64,000 bases of DNA from Streptomyces rubradiris (GCF_016860525.1 NZ_BNEA01000001.1:1567501-1631500), one strand, 5' to 3'. Shown: positions 46,575 through 56,177, numbered from the stretch's first letter. The notes: a model not told the origin generated them from the sequence alone. Numbers and translations are program-made.

Positions 46575-47341
46575 GGCACCGGGACCTCCCGCACACCCGG
46601 TGTCCCCGGGGCATCGGGGGGTGCGGCCCGCTGTCCCCACACCCGGTGCTTGGGCAGCGGCTTGGCGTAACCACCCGCGCGGCTCGTGGTCAGGCCGAGT
46701 GCCACCAGGGACTCGGCGAGCTTGACCGCCGCCCCTACGCCGTCGACGACCGGCATCCCGAGCTTCCGTGCCACCGTCCGCTCCAGTCCGGTCATCCCGG
46801 CGCAGCCCAGGATCAGCACCTCGGCGCCGGCGTCCCGGGCGCGTTCGGCGGCGGCGAGGAAGGCGGTCTCGGTCCGGGCCGGGTCCGCGGCGAGGTCGAG
46901 CACGCCGAGGCCGGTGCCGACGACGGCGGCACAGTTGCGGGCCACGCCCGCGGTCTCCAGGCTGTCCTCGATCTGGCCGCGGGACCGGTCGAGGGTGGTG
47001 ACGACGCCGTAGCGGCGCCCGAGGAGGCAGGCGAGGTGGGCCGCGGCCTCGGTGATGTCCACCACGGGTACGTCCACCAGTTCCCGTACGCCCTCCCGCC
47101 CGTGCTCCCCGAACCCGGCCAGCACCACCGCGTCGTAGGGCGGGCCGGCGTAGGTGCGCAGCGCGTCGAGGACGGCGGCGGCGGACAGGTAGCTGTCCAG
47201 CCAGCCCTCCGCGGACTCCGGTCCCCAGGCGGGGGTCAGTCCGGTCACGGCGGTGTCCGGGCCCGCGGCACCACGGGCGCCGCGGACGATGTCCTCGGTC
47301 ATCTCGCGGGTGGTGTTGCAGTTGGTGACGACGATCCGCAC
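46556..47341 (-). CDS. Asp/Glu/hydantoin-racemase-family protein
   Basis: 261-residue protein of the Asp/Glu/hydantoin racemase superfamily. The N-terminus is RIVVTNCNTTREMTEDIV and the second catalytic cysteine is clear in EVLILGCAGMTGLER. The first catalytic cysteine, usually in a CFGDPG-like motif, appears as glycine in VVLAGFGEHGREG, so racemase activity may be altered. A Pro-rich C-terminal tail of about 20 residues overlaps the convergent RidA-GNAT gene. The GTG at 47341 has a CAGGAGGG Shine-Dalgarno and lies one base after the NCS1 stop, so the two form an operon for a hydantoin- or allantoin-like compound. Confidence 0.85.
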   Translation of the reverse strand: MRIVVTNCNTTREMTEDIVRGARGAAGPDTAVTGLTPAWGPESAEGWLDSYLSAAAVLDALRTYAGPPYDAVVLAGFGEHGREGVRELVDVPVVDITEAAAHLACLLGRRYGVVTTLDRSRGQIEDSLETAGVARNCAAVVGTGLGVLDLAADPARTETAFLAAAERARDAGAEVLILGCAGMTGLERTVARKLGMPVVDGVGAAVKLAESLVALGLTTSRAGGYAKPLPKHRVWGQRAAPPDAPGTPGVREVPVPQGRQS

Positions 47342-47342
47342 G

Positions 47343-48800
47343 TCAGCCCTCCTGTCCCGCCGCCGCGCGCTCCCGGCGGCACAGCGCCGCGTACAGGCCG
47401 GCGGCGAGTGCCGTGCCGATGAACCAGGAGTACGGGGACACCGCGCCGAAGGTCCGCACCAGGGCGATGACGGCGGCGACCGCGGCGGACGGCAGGAACG
47501 CCCACAGCGCCTTGGGGTTGACGCCCTTGCGGTAGTGGTACGGGGTGCCGGGCCGGGCGTCGAACAGCGCGTCCACGTCGATCCTGCCGCGCTTGACCCA
47601 GTAGTAGTCGACCATGATCACGCCGAACAGCGGGCCCAGGAAGGCGCCGAGGCCGCCGAGGAAGTAGTTGACGACGGCCGGGTTGGAGAAGAGGTTCCAG
47701 GGGGTGACCACCAGGGCCGCCACCGTGCTGATCATCCCGCCGGCCTTGAAGGTGATCCTGCGCGGCCAGACGTTGGCCAGGTCGTACGCCGGGGAGACGA
47801 AGTTGGCGACGATGTTGACGCCCATGGTGGCGATGGCGAAGGTCAGGGCGGCGACGACGAGCACCCACGTGTTGCCCACCCTGGCGACCAGCTCCGCCGG
47901 GTCGGTGATGGCCTCGCCGAACGCCTCCAGGGAGCCCGCCGTGACGATCACCGAGACCACCACGAACGCCGTGGAGTTGACCGGCAGGCCCCAGAAGTTG
48001 CCGCGCCGGACCGTCCGTTGGTCGGGCGCGAAGCGGGAGAAGTCGCAGAAGTTGAGCATCAGGGTGCCGTAGGTGGCGAGGATCAGGCCGATCGCGCCGA
48101 ACCACTGCCGCCACTGCTCGCCGGCCGGTACCGGGTTCGGGGTGGCGGTGAGCGGGATGTGCCAGTGGGCCTCGGCGAGCACCCAGACGGCCAGCGCGAT
48201 CATCACCAGCCAGATCGCCGGACCGCAGAAGTCCTGGAACCGGCGCACGGCTTCCATGCCCCGGCTGATGATCAGCGCCTGGAGGAGCCAGAGCGAGACG
48301 AAGGAGATCCAGCCGAGCGCGTCTAGGCCGAGGAAGGAGGAGCGCGTCAGCGACTCCAGGCCCGGCCAGGCGGCCAGCAGCATGACGTTGACGGCGACGG
48401 AGGCCAGATAGGTCTGGATGCCGTACCACATGATGGCGATCACGGCCCGGATCAGCGCCGGGAAGTTGGCGCCCCAGACGCCGAAGCTGATGCGGCTGAC
48501 GACGGGGAAGGGCACCCCGTGCCGCTGGCCGATCCTGCCCATCCCGTTCATGCCCGCGTAGATGAGCACGAAGCCGACGAGGAGGGAGGTGAGGACCTGC
48601 CAGACGTTCAGGCCGAGGACCAGCAGGCCGGCGGCGAAGGTGTAGTTGCCGAGGTTGTGGACGTCGGACATCCACAGGGCGAACAGGTCGAAGACCTTCC
48701 AGTTCCGCTGTTTCGCGGGGGCGAGGTCCTCGTTGACGAGGCGGGGGTCGGGGACGGACGCGGCGGCGCCGGTGGCGGTGGCGCGGTCGGCGAGGGACAC
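47343..48800 (-). CDS. NCS1-family nucleobase/hydantoin:cation symporter
   Basis: 485-residue permease with about twelve membrane segments of the NCS1 family, which imports uracil, cytosine, allantoin or hydantoins. The signature region is NEDLAPAKQRNWKVFDLFAL and WMSDVHNLGNYTFAAGL, with GVPFPVVSRISFGVWGANFP in helix 3 and LNFCDFSRFAPDQRTV in the mid loop. The GTG at 48800 has a CTGGAGGCC Shine-Dalgarno. The frame is open far upstream but crosses a palindromic operator, so the upstream part is leader. The downstream racemase and divergent GntR suggest a hydantoin or purine-breakdown substrate. Confidence 0.9.
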   Translation of the reverse strand: MSLADRATATGAAASVPDPRLVNEDLAPAKQRNWKVFDLFALWMSDVHNLGNYTFAAGLLVLGLNVWQVLTSLLVGFVLIYAGMNGMGRIGQRHGVPFPVVSRISFGVWGANFPALIRAVIAIMWYGIQTYLASVAVNVMLLAAWPGLESLTRSSFLGLDALGWISFVSLWLLQALIISRGMEAVRRFQDFCGPAIWLVMIALAVWVLAEAHWHIPLTATPNPVPAGEQWRQWFGAIGLILATYGTLMLNFCDFSRFAPDQRTVRRGNFWGLPVNSTAFVVVSVIVTAGSLEAFGEAITDPAELVARVGNTWVLVVAALTFAIATMGVNIVANFVSPAYDLANVWPRRITFKAGGMISTVAALVVTPWNLFSNPAVVNYFLGGLGAFLGPLFGVIMVDYYWVKRGRIDVDALFDARPGTPYHYRKGVNPKALWAFLPSAAVAAVIALVRTFGAVSPYSWFIGTALAAGLYAALCRRERAAAGQEG

Positions 48801-48842
48801 GGGGCCTCCAGGGTCGCGGGGACGGAGGACGGCGGTTTCCCG

Positions 48843-48884
48843 GCGGGTTTCCTTGCGTGCCGGGCGGGTTTCCTTGTGTGCCGG
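48843..48884. repeat. 21-bp tandem duplication in the NCS1 leader
   Basis: Two copies of GCGGGTTTCCTTG(C/T)GTGCCGG, at 48843 and 48864, differ at one position. They lie between the palindrome and the NCS1 start codon, so each copy puts an AAGGAAAC stretch into the leader. Confidence 0.8.
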
Positions 48885-48892
48885 ACGAGCGC

Positions 48893-48908
48893 GTTTGGTA
48901 TACCAAAC
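48893..48908. promoter_or_regulatory. Perfect 16-bp palindrome, likely GntR operator
   Basis: GTTTGGTATACCAAAC is a perfect palindrome in the 199-bp gap between the NCS1 transporter and the divergent GntR gene. The TGGTATACCA core resembles operators of FadR-subfamily (FCD) regulators. It is well placed to control the transporter and autoregulate the GntR gene. Confidence 0.8.
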
Positions 48909-48999
48909 TGCGGTCATGGTCCCGCCGTCAAGCGTCCGGACCGATGTCGTCGCCGTTACGGCCCGGTAAAAGACCCCTGCCGTCGGCGAAGATGGGCCC

Positions 49000-49674
49000 A
49001 TGAGCCCCACGACGGGCCCCGGGCGGGCCAAGACCGAACCCCTGGGCGCGGTGCGCGAGCGGGTCCTGGCGAGCCTGCGGGAGGACATCATCGCCGGTCG
49101 CCTGGGGCCCGGCGACCGGCTCGTGGAGCGGGAACTGGCCGAGCGGTTCGGGGTCTCGCGGGTGCCGGTGCGCGAGGCCATCCGGGCCCTGGTCGCCGAG
49201 GGCTTCGTCCTCTTCGAGTCGGCCCGGCGCACCGTCGTACGCCGGCTCACCCCGGCCGATGTCCGCGAACTCTTCGAGCTGCGCGAGGCGTTGGAGGTGT
49301 ACGCGGCGGGCCTGGCGGCGGCCCGGGCGACCCCGGAGGCGCTGGCGGAGCTGCGGGACCTGCTCGGCCGGGCGGCCCGGGCGACGGAGGCGGGGGACGC
49401 CGAGGCGATCACAGACGTCAACACCCGCTTCCACGACCGGGTCCTCGCCATGGCCGGCAACGGCCTGCTGATCTCGGTGATGGAACCGGTCGACGGCCGC
49501 CTGCGCTGGCTCACCCGGCGCAACGAGGAGTGGCCCCAACTCCTCGCCGAACACCGCGAACTGTACGAGGCCATCGCCTCCGGCGACCCGGACCGGGCCC
49601 GCGCCCACGCGCTCGGCCACGTCCGCGCCAACTACCGCTCGACCGTACGGCACCTGTTCGGCGAGGAGGACTGA
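49000..49674 (+). CDS. GntR-family regulator, FadR/FCD subfamily
   Basis: 224-residue repressor. The winged HTH is at residues 15-80 (RVLASLREDIIAGRLGPGDR, SRVPVREAIRALVAEGFV). The effector-binding FCD domain follows, with the metal ligands in FELREALEVYAAGLA (Glu region), DVNTRFHDRVLAMAGN (Asp, His) and EHRELYEAIASGDPDRAR (His). The ATG at 49000 follows GAAGATGG. It is divergent from the NCS1/racemase operon and has a palindromic site in between. The ligand is probably the transported compound or a breakdown product. Confidence 0.93.
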   Translation: MSPTTGPGRAKTEPLGAVRERVLASLREDIIAGRLGPGDRLVERELAERFGVSRVPVREAIRALVAEGFVLFESARRTVVRRLTPADVRELFELREALEVYAAGLAAARATPEALAELRDLLGRAARATEAGDAEAITDVNTRFHDRVLAMAGNGLLISVMEPVDGRLRWLTRRNEEWPQLLAEHRELYEAIASGDPDRARAHALGHVRANYRSTVRHLFGEED

Positions 49675-49693
49675 GCGCGGCCGTACCGGCTGC

Positions 49694-50389
49694 TCACGAC
49701 AGCCCGGCCGCGTCCGCCGCCGTACGCAGGACCTCCCGCAGCATCTCGGCGGTGAGCCGGCCGGTGAAGGTGTTGCGCTGGCTGACGTGGAAGCAGCCGA
49801 AGAGGTCCAGGCCGTCCAGCGCGACCCGGGCGCCGTGACCGAAGGCCGGACGGGGTCGGGGCACCGTCCAGCCGGCCGCCGCGAACGCGGGCAGCGCGGC
49901 CTGCCAGCCGAAGGCACCGAGCACGACGGCCGCCCTCAGCGTCGGCCGGAGCAGCGTCAGCTCCTGCACCAGCCAGGGACGGCAGGTGTCGCGCTCCCCC
50001 GGGGTCGGCTTGTTGGCGGGCGGCGCGCAGTGCACCGGCGCCGTGACCCGCACGCCGTACAGCTCCAGCCCGTCGTCCGCGCTGACGGAGGTGGGCTGGG
50101 AGGCGAGCCCCACGTCGTACAGCGCCTGGTAGAGCACGTCTCCGGAACGGTCGCCGGTGAACATCCGGCCGGTGCGGTTGCCGCCGTGCGCGGCCGGAGC
50201 GAGCCCGATGATCACCAGCCGGGCGTCGGCGGGGCCGAAGCCGGGCACCGGCCGCCCCCAGTACGTCCAGTCCGCGAACGCGGCCCGTTTCGTGCGGGCC
50301 ACCTCCTCCCGCCACTCGACCAGCCGGGGACAGGCCCGGCACCGGGCGACGCGCCGGTCCAGCCGGGCGAGGGCACTGGTGTGGTCCAT
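49694..50389 (-). CDS. Family 5 (UdgB-type) uracil-DNA glycosylase
   Basis: 231-residue DNA glycosylase that removes uracil and other deaminated bases. Family 5 motifs are seen: GLAPAAHGGNRTGRMFTGD in motif A (no catalytic Asp or Asn of family 1), and HVSQRNTFTGRLT as motif B. Fe-S cluster cysteines are visible at CRACPRLVEW and at HCAPPANKPTPGERDTC. The ATG at 50389 lies 6 bp from a -10-like TACGGT with no Shine-Dalgarno, suggesting a leaderless transcript. Unlike the other repair genes here, no TTGTC element precedes the -10. It converges with the GntR gene. Confidence 0.92.
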   Translation of the reverse strand: MDHTSALARLDRRVARCRACPRLVEWREEVARTKRAAFADWTYWGRPVPGFGPADARLVIIGLAPAAHGGNRTGRMFTGDRSGDVLYQALYDVGLASQPTSVSADDGLELYGVRVTAPVHCAPPANKPTPGERDTCRPWLVQELTLLRPTLRAAVVLGAFGWQAALPAFAAAGWTVPRPRPAFGHGARVALDGLDLFGCFHVSQRNTFTGRLTAEMLREVLRTAADAAGLS

Positions 50390-50523
50390 GTGGTCACCGT
50401 AGGTCGGGGGTGGGTGGTGGGGCGGGGCCGGCGGCGGGGCGGCCCGCCGGGTTGCGCGGGTGCCCGGGTGAGCGCCGGGAAAACGCTTCCGGTTCGGTGG
50501 CCCGTGCGCGTTAAGGTCAGGGC

Positions 50524-51204
<681 letters not shown>

Positions 51205-51537
51205 CCGGAGGGCCGTGGCTGAGGCGACGGCTCCGGCACCGGCACGGCACCGGCGGCGCCCCCGGCACTGGCAGCGACCCCTACGAGCATCGGCGGTCAC
51301 CCGGGACCGGTGAGCTGACGGTCCGGGCGATGCCGCCCAGGGCCGGTGAGCCGACGCGCCCGACGGCATCCCTCACCGCCGGTGAACCAACGGCCTCGGC
51401 CGCCTGACGCCTCCCCTGTCGTCGGCCCGACCAGCGTGATCATCCCGGCGCGACCACCCCGGCCGACGTGACCGGCCAGGCCCGGGTGGCCGCCCAAGCC
51501 CGCTCATCCACCCCAACCGGCGCGACTACCGCCCCGA
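51205..51537. repeat. Convergent intergenic region with 36-bp degenerate repeats
   Basis: 333 bp between the S4 gene and the methyltransferase, without a gene. A CCGGTGAGCCGACG-type element occurs at 51307, 51343 and 51379, exactly 36 bp apart, with diverged sequence between copies. The rest is Pro/Arg-codon-like GC-rich sequence. Confidence 0.55.
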
Positions 51538-52218
51538 TCACCCCACCGGCACCGCCCTCACCCATATCCCGTCCGGGGTCAGATACCTGTCGACCCGCAG
51601 TCCCGCCTCCGCCAGCGCCGACTCGAACTGGTCCTTCGTCAGGGGCCTGGACAGGAAGGTCTGGGTCCAGACCGCGTCCGGGAACACATACTCCGCGTGG
51701 ACCGAGTGCACGCCCTCCCCGGCCGGCTCCACCGAGCTGATCCGGACGGTGAACCCGCTCGGGTCGACCCGCTCCCTGGGCACGTTGGTGTGGTAGTCCG
51801 CGCCCTCCCGCTGAATGAGCACGCAGCCGTCCTCCGCCACGTGCCGGGCACAGGTACGCAGCAAACCTCTGCGCACGTCCTCGTCACCGGCGTGCACCAG
51901 GAACGACGCGAGCATCACCACGTCGAACGTCTCGCCCAGGTCCAGGGTCTCGATGGGACCGCATATCGTGCGCGCCCCGCGGACCCTGGCCAGCATGTCG
52001 GCGGACTCGTCCACCGCCGTGACCGTGAAGCCTCGCTCCAGCAGCGCATGGGTCACCCGGCCGACCCCGCTCCCCAGCTCCAGGATGTGCGCCCCGGCCG
52101 GCACCGCGGCGGCGATGATGTCCGGCTCGTCCCCCACCGGCAGCCGTGCGTACAGCTCGACCGCGCAGCCGTCCGGGGTGATCGCCCCCGGGCCCGTGCC
52201 CTCGTATCCCTCACGCAT
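51538..52218 (-). CDS. Class I SAM-dependent methyltransferase
   Basis: 226-residue methyltransferase with SAM motif I HILELGSGVGRVTHALLERG, the acidic loop TVTAVDESADMLARVRG, and motif IV FDVVMLASFLVHA. The substrate is unknown. The ATG at 52218 is chosen because GAGGATCGAG precedes it; an ATG at 52230 (four codons more) or a GTG at 52248 are alternatives. The substrate-binding part is C-terminal (VEPAGEGVHSVHAEYVFPDA, WTQTFLSRPLTKDQFESALA). It is a single-gene unit convergent with the S4 gene. Confidence 0.85.
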   Translation of the reverse strand: MREGYEGTGPGAITPDGCAVELYARLPVGDEPDIIAAAVPAGAHILELGSGVGRVTHALLERGFTVTAVDESADMLARVRGARTICGPIETLDLGETFDVVMLASFLVHAGDEDVRRGLLRTCARHVAEDGCVLIQREGADYHTNVPRERVDPSGFTVRISSVEPAGEGVHSVHAEYVFPDAVWTQTFLSRPLTKDQFESALAEAGLRVDRYLTPDGIWVRAVPVG

Positions 52219-52439
52219 CTCGATCCTCATGCCCGGACAACGGCCCACGCCCGTACGCCCGTTCCCCCTTTCCCCCGATTCGCTCCTTCGAGTTATTCAG
52301 GCCGGAACGGGAACCATCCGAGCCCTACCCACCGGCGCCCTTTGCCCCGCGCATGCCGGGCCGGGCCGAGCTGGGCCAGGCCGAGTGGTGGTGCGGGCCG
52401 GCGGCGAAGAGTACGTTGCAAGGAGGAGTGGTGGGTGCG

Positions 52440-52724
52440 ATGCGTACGGGCAGTGAACCGGCGACCGCCCGCAGTGCCCTGCGGGCGCGGTTCTGGCTGA
52501 GCGTGTGGGGGGCGGGCTGGACGGCCCTCGGCACGGTGGCCTTCGCGCTGGCCGGGCGGCCTGGCTGGGCGGCGGCGTGCGCGGCGCTGTGGCTGGTGAC
52601 CACCGTCGACCTGGCCGTGGTCCTGCGGCACCTCCGGCAGGGCCCGCACTACCAGCCGGGCCGTGACGTACCCCCGTACCAGCCGCCGGAGGACGGACCG
52701 CCGTACCCGCCCCGGCGTCCGTGA
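52440..52724 (+). CDS. Small two-helix membrane protein
   Basis: 94-residue hypothetical membrane protein. Two hydrophobic helices are seen (FWLSVWGAGWTALGTVAFAL and AAACAALWLVTTVDLAVVL), followed by a Pro/Tyr-rich cytoplasmic tail (YQPGRDVPPYQPPEDGPPYP). The tail has a repeated PPY-like unit. The ATG at 52440 is 10 bp after AAGGAGGAG. Small proteins of this shape are common in Streptomyces, and no function is known. It is convergent with the TPR protein gene, 63 bp apart. Confidence 0.72.
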   Translation: MRTGSEPATARSALRARFWLSVWGAGWTALGTVAFALAGRPGWAAACAALWLVTTVDLAVVLRHLRQGPHYQPGRDVPPYQPPEDGPPYPPRRP

Positions 52725-52787
52725 ACGAGCGGGCCGGGCTCTCCCCTGTCCGGACCGGGCGGACGGTGCTGACGGCGCCGCCCGGGC

Positions 52788-53168
52788 TCACGCGTCGAAG
52801 CGCGCCGCTTCCAGGTACCGCGGGTTGGGGTCCAGCGCGGCGGCCAGCCGGAAGTGCCGCTTGGCCTGGTCGGGACGGCCCTGGCGTTCGTAGGTGCGGG
52901 CCAGGGCGAAGTGCGCGAACGCGTTGTCCGGCTCGCGTTCCAGCACGATGGTGAACTCCAGCTCCGCGGGCCGAAGTTGCGCCGCGGCGAAGAAGGCACG
53001 CGCGCGCAGCAGCCGGGCCGCCGTGTTCTCGGGGTGCGCGGCGATGACTCCGTCGAGCAGCTTCACCGCGCCCCGCGGGTCCCGCGCGTTGAGCAGTTGC
53101 TCGGCGGCACGGAAGTCGATGACATGCGTTTCCGGAGTGCGTCCGGTGGAACCGCTGGTCTCGGGCAC
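52788..53168 (-). CDS. Tetratricopeptide-repeat protein
   Basis: 126-residue protein made of about two and a half TPR units (AEQLLNARDPRGAVKLLDGVI, ARLLRARAFFAAAQLRPAELE, AFAHFALARTYERQGRPDQA). TPR domains mediate protein-protein binding; no partner is indicated. It is a soluble protein without signal or membrane segments. The GTG at 53168 follows AGGGAAGGAC. It is probably in a unit with coaE upstream (49 bp). Confidence 0.88.
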   Translation of the reverse strand: MPETSGSTGRTPETHVIDFRAAEQLLNARDPRGAVKLLDGVIAAHPENTAARLLRARAFFAAAQLRPAELEFTIVLEREPDNAFAHFALARTYERQGRPDQAKRHFRLAAALDPNPRYLEAARFDA

Positions 53169-53217
53169 GGCTGAGTCCTTCCCTTGCTCCAGCGGTTCAA
53201 CGCCCCGAAGCGGTCGG

Positions 53218-53835
53218 CTATTCCGCGCCGGCGCTCCCCTGCCGCGCCCGGCGGGCGAGGTCGTCCCACACCTCGGCGACCCGCTCGCGCAAGGCGTCCA
53301 GGGAGACGTCGTTGTCGATGACGATGTCCGCGATCTCCCGGCGCTGCTCGCGCGTCGCCTGCGCGGCCATACGCGCGCGTGCGTCCTCCTCGGTCATCCC
53401 GCGCAGCCGTACCAGCCGGTCGAGCTGGGTCCGGGGGCTCGCGTCCACGACGATCACGACGTCGTAGAGGGGTGCGAGACCGTTCTCGGTGAGCAGGGGA
53501 ACGTCGTGGACCACCACGGCGTCCTCGGGCACCGCGCTCTCCAGCTCGCGGGAGCGGTCCCGGACCAGGGGGTGCACGATCGAGTTGAGGACGGCGAGCT
53601 TCTCCGGGTCGGCGAACACGATGGAGCCGAGCCGGGGCCGGTCCAGACCGCCGTCGGCGGCGAGGACGTCCGGGCCGAAGGCGTCGACCACGGCGGCGAG
53701 GCCGGGGGTGCCGGGCGCCACGACCTCGCGGGCGATGCGGTCCGCGTCGATCAGGACGGCCCCGTGCTCCACGAGCAGCCGGGACACCTCGCTCTTGCCG
53801 GCACCGATCCCGCCGGTCAGGCCCACTGTCAGCAT
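53218..53835 (-). CDS. coaE: CoaE, dephospho-CoA kinase
   Basis: 205-residue kinase that phosphorylates dephospho-CoA in the last step of coenzyme A synthesis. The P-loop is [17 protein letters not shown]; the conserved [29 protein letters not shown] and [15 protein letters not shown] segments follow in order. Length is normal (no CoaE-DUF fusion as in mycobacteria). The ATG at 53835 is 7 bp from a TAGGCT -10-like element and has no Shine-Dalgarno, so the mRNA is probably leaderless. The TPR gene follows on the same strand. Confidence 0.96.
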   Translation of the reverse strand: MLTVGLTGGIGAGKSEVSRLLVEHGAVLIDADRIAREVVAPGTPGLAAVVDAFGPDVLAADGGLDRPRLGSIVFADPEKLAVLNSIVHPLVRDRSRELESAVPEDAVVVHDVPLLTENGLAPLYDVVIVVDASPRTQLDRLVRLRGMTEEDARARMAAQATREQRREIADIVIDNDVSLDALRERVAEVWDDLARRARQGSAGAE

Positions 53836-53903
53836 GAGCGGAAGCCTAGACGCTCAGCCAGGAGGCCGTTACGGCAGGTGCCCGCCAGCGCCCGCTCCCC
53901 CGC

Positions 53904-54842
53904 TCAGTTGTCGCCCTCCCGCTCCGCCAGGAACTTCTCGAACTCCCGCCCGATCTCGTCGGCCGACGGGATCTCCACAGGTTCGGCCAGCATGTTGCCG
54001 CGGGTCTCGGCGCCCGCCGCCGCGTCGTACTGGTGCTCAAGTCCCTGGACGAGTGCGGTCAGTTCCTCGTCGCCCTCCCGGATCTGCCGGTCGATCTCGG
54101 TCTGCGTGCGGTGGGCGTCCGTGCGCAGCGCGTGGGCCACGCCGGGCAGCACCAGGCCGGTGGCGGCCGTGACGGCCTCCAGGACGGTCAGCGCGGCGTC
54201 CGGGTACGGGGAGCGGGCGATGTAGTGCGGGACGTGCGCGGCGACGCCCAGGACGTCGTGGCCGGCCTCCATGAGGCGGTACTCGACCAGCGACTCGGCG
54301 CTGCCGGGCACCTGTGCCTCGTCGAAGGGGCTGCGGTGGCCGGGGACGAGGTCGGTGCGGTTGCCGTGCGGGGTCAGGCCCACCGGGCGGGTGTGCGGGA
54401 CGCCCATGGGGATGCCGTGGAAGTTCACGGACAGGCGCACGCCGAGCCGTTCCACGATCTGCCGCACCGCCGCCGCGAACCGCTCCCACTCCACGTCCGG
54501 TTCGGGGCCGGACAGCAGCAGGAAGGGGGCACCGGTGGTGTCCTGGACGAGGCGGACCTCGATGGCCGGGGTCTCGTAGCCGGTCCAGCGGTCCCGCTGG
54601 AAGGTCAGCAGGGGCCGGCGGGCCCGGTAGTCCACGAGCCGGTCGTGGTCGAACCGGGCCACGACCTGGTGGGGCAGTGAGTCGAGCAGCCGGTCGACGA
54701 TCTGGTCGCCGGTCTCACCCGCGTCGATGTATCCGTCGAAGTGGTAGAGCATGACAAGGCCGGCCGACTCCTGGGCGAGCGCCATGTCCACCACGGCGAG
54801 GCCCTTCGGCTCCCATGCGTACAAACCCTGCGGATCAAGCAC
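53904..54842 (-). CDS. PAC2-family (proteasome assembly chaperone-like) protein
   Basis: 312-residue protein of the PAC2 family, related to eukaryotic proteasome assembly chaperones and common in proteasome-bearing actinobacteria. The N-terminus [20 protein letters not shown] and the mid-segment [23 protein letters not shown] are typical. The C-terminal helix ends [20 protein letters not shown]. The GTG at 54842 has GAGGAGGAGC about nine bases upstream. Function in bacteria is not established; no proteasome genes are in the window. Confidence 0.9.
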   Translation of the reverse strand: MLDPQGLYAWEPKGLAVVDMALAQESAGLVMLYHFDGYIDAGETGDQIVDRLLDSLPHQVVARFDHDRLVDYRARRPLLTFQRDRWTGYETPAIEVRLVQDTTGAPFLLLSGPEPDVEWERFAAAVRQIVERLGVRLSVNFHGIPMGVPHTRPVGLTPHGNRTDLVPGHRSPFDEAQVPGSAESLVEYRLMEAGHDVLGVAAHVPHYIARSPYPDAALTVLEAVTAATGLVLPGVAHALRTDAHRTQTEIDRQIREGDEELTALVQGLEHQYDAAAGAETRGNMLAEPVEIPSADEIGREFEKFLAEREGDN

Positions 54843-55037
54843 TGTGACCGCTCCTCCTCGTGTTCGTCATGGACAACGCGCCCCGGAACAGCGGAATTCC
54901 CGCCACATGCCGCTCGTCGGGGATCTCCTGCGGGGCCGACGCCTTGACGACCCGTCACCTGGTCCGTACCTTCACGGGCGACGAGTTCACGGTGACGACC
55001 GCCGTTCACGTAGGAGAAATACGGGAAGGCACTTCCG

Positions 55038-56036
55038 ATGCGCATACGCACGCCGCTCACCTCCCTGCTCGCCACCGCCCTCGCCGCCGGCGGCCTGGCC
55101 CTGTCGGCCATGGGACCGGCCTCGGCCACCGGACCGGCGTCGGCCACGGGACCGGCCTCGGCAGCCGGGACCATCGAGGTCGCGACCGCCGCGCAGCTGA
55201 AGACCGCGCTCGCCGCCGCCCGGCCCGGCGACACGATCCGTCTGGCGGACGGCACCTACGCCGGCAACTTCAAGGCGACCACCCCGGCCACGGCCACCGC
55301 CCGGATCACCCTGACCGGCTCCCCGGACGCCGTGCTCACCGCCGCCGGCGGCTACGGACTGCACCTGAACGGCGCCTCCTACTGGACGGTCGACGGCCTG
55401 ACCGTGACCGGCGGCCAGAAGGGCATCATGATCGACGCGGCCAGGGGCGTCGTCCTGGACGGTGTCACGGTGCACGGCCTGGACATGGAGGGCGTGCACT
55501 TCCGCAACTCCAGCGCGGACGGCGTGATCGAGAACTCGAGGATCTACGACACCGGGAACGACGGCCGGGGCATGGGCGAGGGCGTGTACGTCGGCACCGC
55601 GAACACGCTGTCCGACCGGAGCGACCGCGTGCGCATCCTGAACAACACGATCGGCCCGGACGTGGGCGGCGAGAACGTCGACATCAAGGAGGGCACGACC
55701 GGCGCGCAGATCATCGGCAACACCTTCGACGGCAGCGGCCTGACCGGCGCCAACTACGACGACTCGTGGGTCGACGTGAAGGGCAACGACGTCCTCGTCC
55801 AGGACAACACCGGCACCGCCACCACCAATGACGGCTACCAGACCCACACCCAGCAGCCCGGCTGGGGCTGCGGCACGGTCTTCAAGGGCAACAAGTCGAC
55901 CCTGACGGGCGCGACGGGCGCGACCCGTCTGGCGATCAACGTCACCAACTACAGCGCCACCTGCCCGGCCACGGTCCACGGCAGCAATACGGTGACAGGC
56001 GGTAACGGACTGACCAACGTCCAGGTGACACCCTGA
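55038..56036 (+). CDS. Secreted right-handed parallel beta-helix protein (polysaccharide-lyase-like)
   Basis: 332-residue exported protein. The signal peptide MRIRTPLTSLLATALAAGGL is followed by a three-fold repeat of GPASAT/A near the cleavage site. The mature part is a parallel beta-helix (IEVATAAQLKTALAAARPGD, then coils such as LHLNGASYWTVDGLTVTGGQ, VRILNNTIGPDVGGENVDI, AQIIGNTFDGSGL). It resembles chondroitinase-B- or pectate-lyase-like families annotated in Streptomyces, but I see no catalytic set that settles the substrate. Cys residues near the C-terminus could form a disulfide. The start is the ATG at 55038; a strong terminator lies 76 bp after the stop. Confidence 0.85.
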   Translation: MRIRTPLTSLLATALAAGGLALSAMGPASATGPASATGPASAAGTIEVATAAQLKTALAAARPGDTIRLADGTYAGNFKATTPATATARITLTGSPDAVLTAAGGYGLHLNGASYWTVDGLTVTGGQKGIMIDAARGVVLDGVTVHGLDMEGVHFRNSSADGVIENSRIYDTGNDGRGMGEGVYVGTANTLSDRSDRVRILNNTIGPDVGGENVDIKEGTTGAQIIGNTFDGSGLTGANYDDSWVDVKGNDVLVQDNTGTATTNDGYQTHTQQPGWGCGTVFKGNKSTLTGATGATRLAINVTNYSATCPATVHGSNTVTGGNGLTNVQVTP

Positions 56037-56111
56037 GGGGCGCGGGGAACCGCGCGACGAGCCACGACGGACCTGCACCCGGACGGGGACCGCACCCGCC
56101 CGGAGAAAACC

Positions 56112-56147
56112 CTGAGGGGCCGCACCTCGAAAGGTACGGCCCCTCAG
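56112..56147. terminator. Bidirectional hairpin between beta-helix gene and rpsA
   Basis: The arms (56112-56127 and 56132-56147) form a 16-bp stem with one G-T position and a tetraloop CGAA. It lies between two convergent stop codons, 31 bp from the rpsA stop, and can serve both transcripts. No U-run on either side. Confidence 0.85.
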
Positions 56148-56177
56148 CGACTATCGGCTAAGCCTCAGCGGCAGCGA

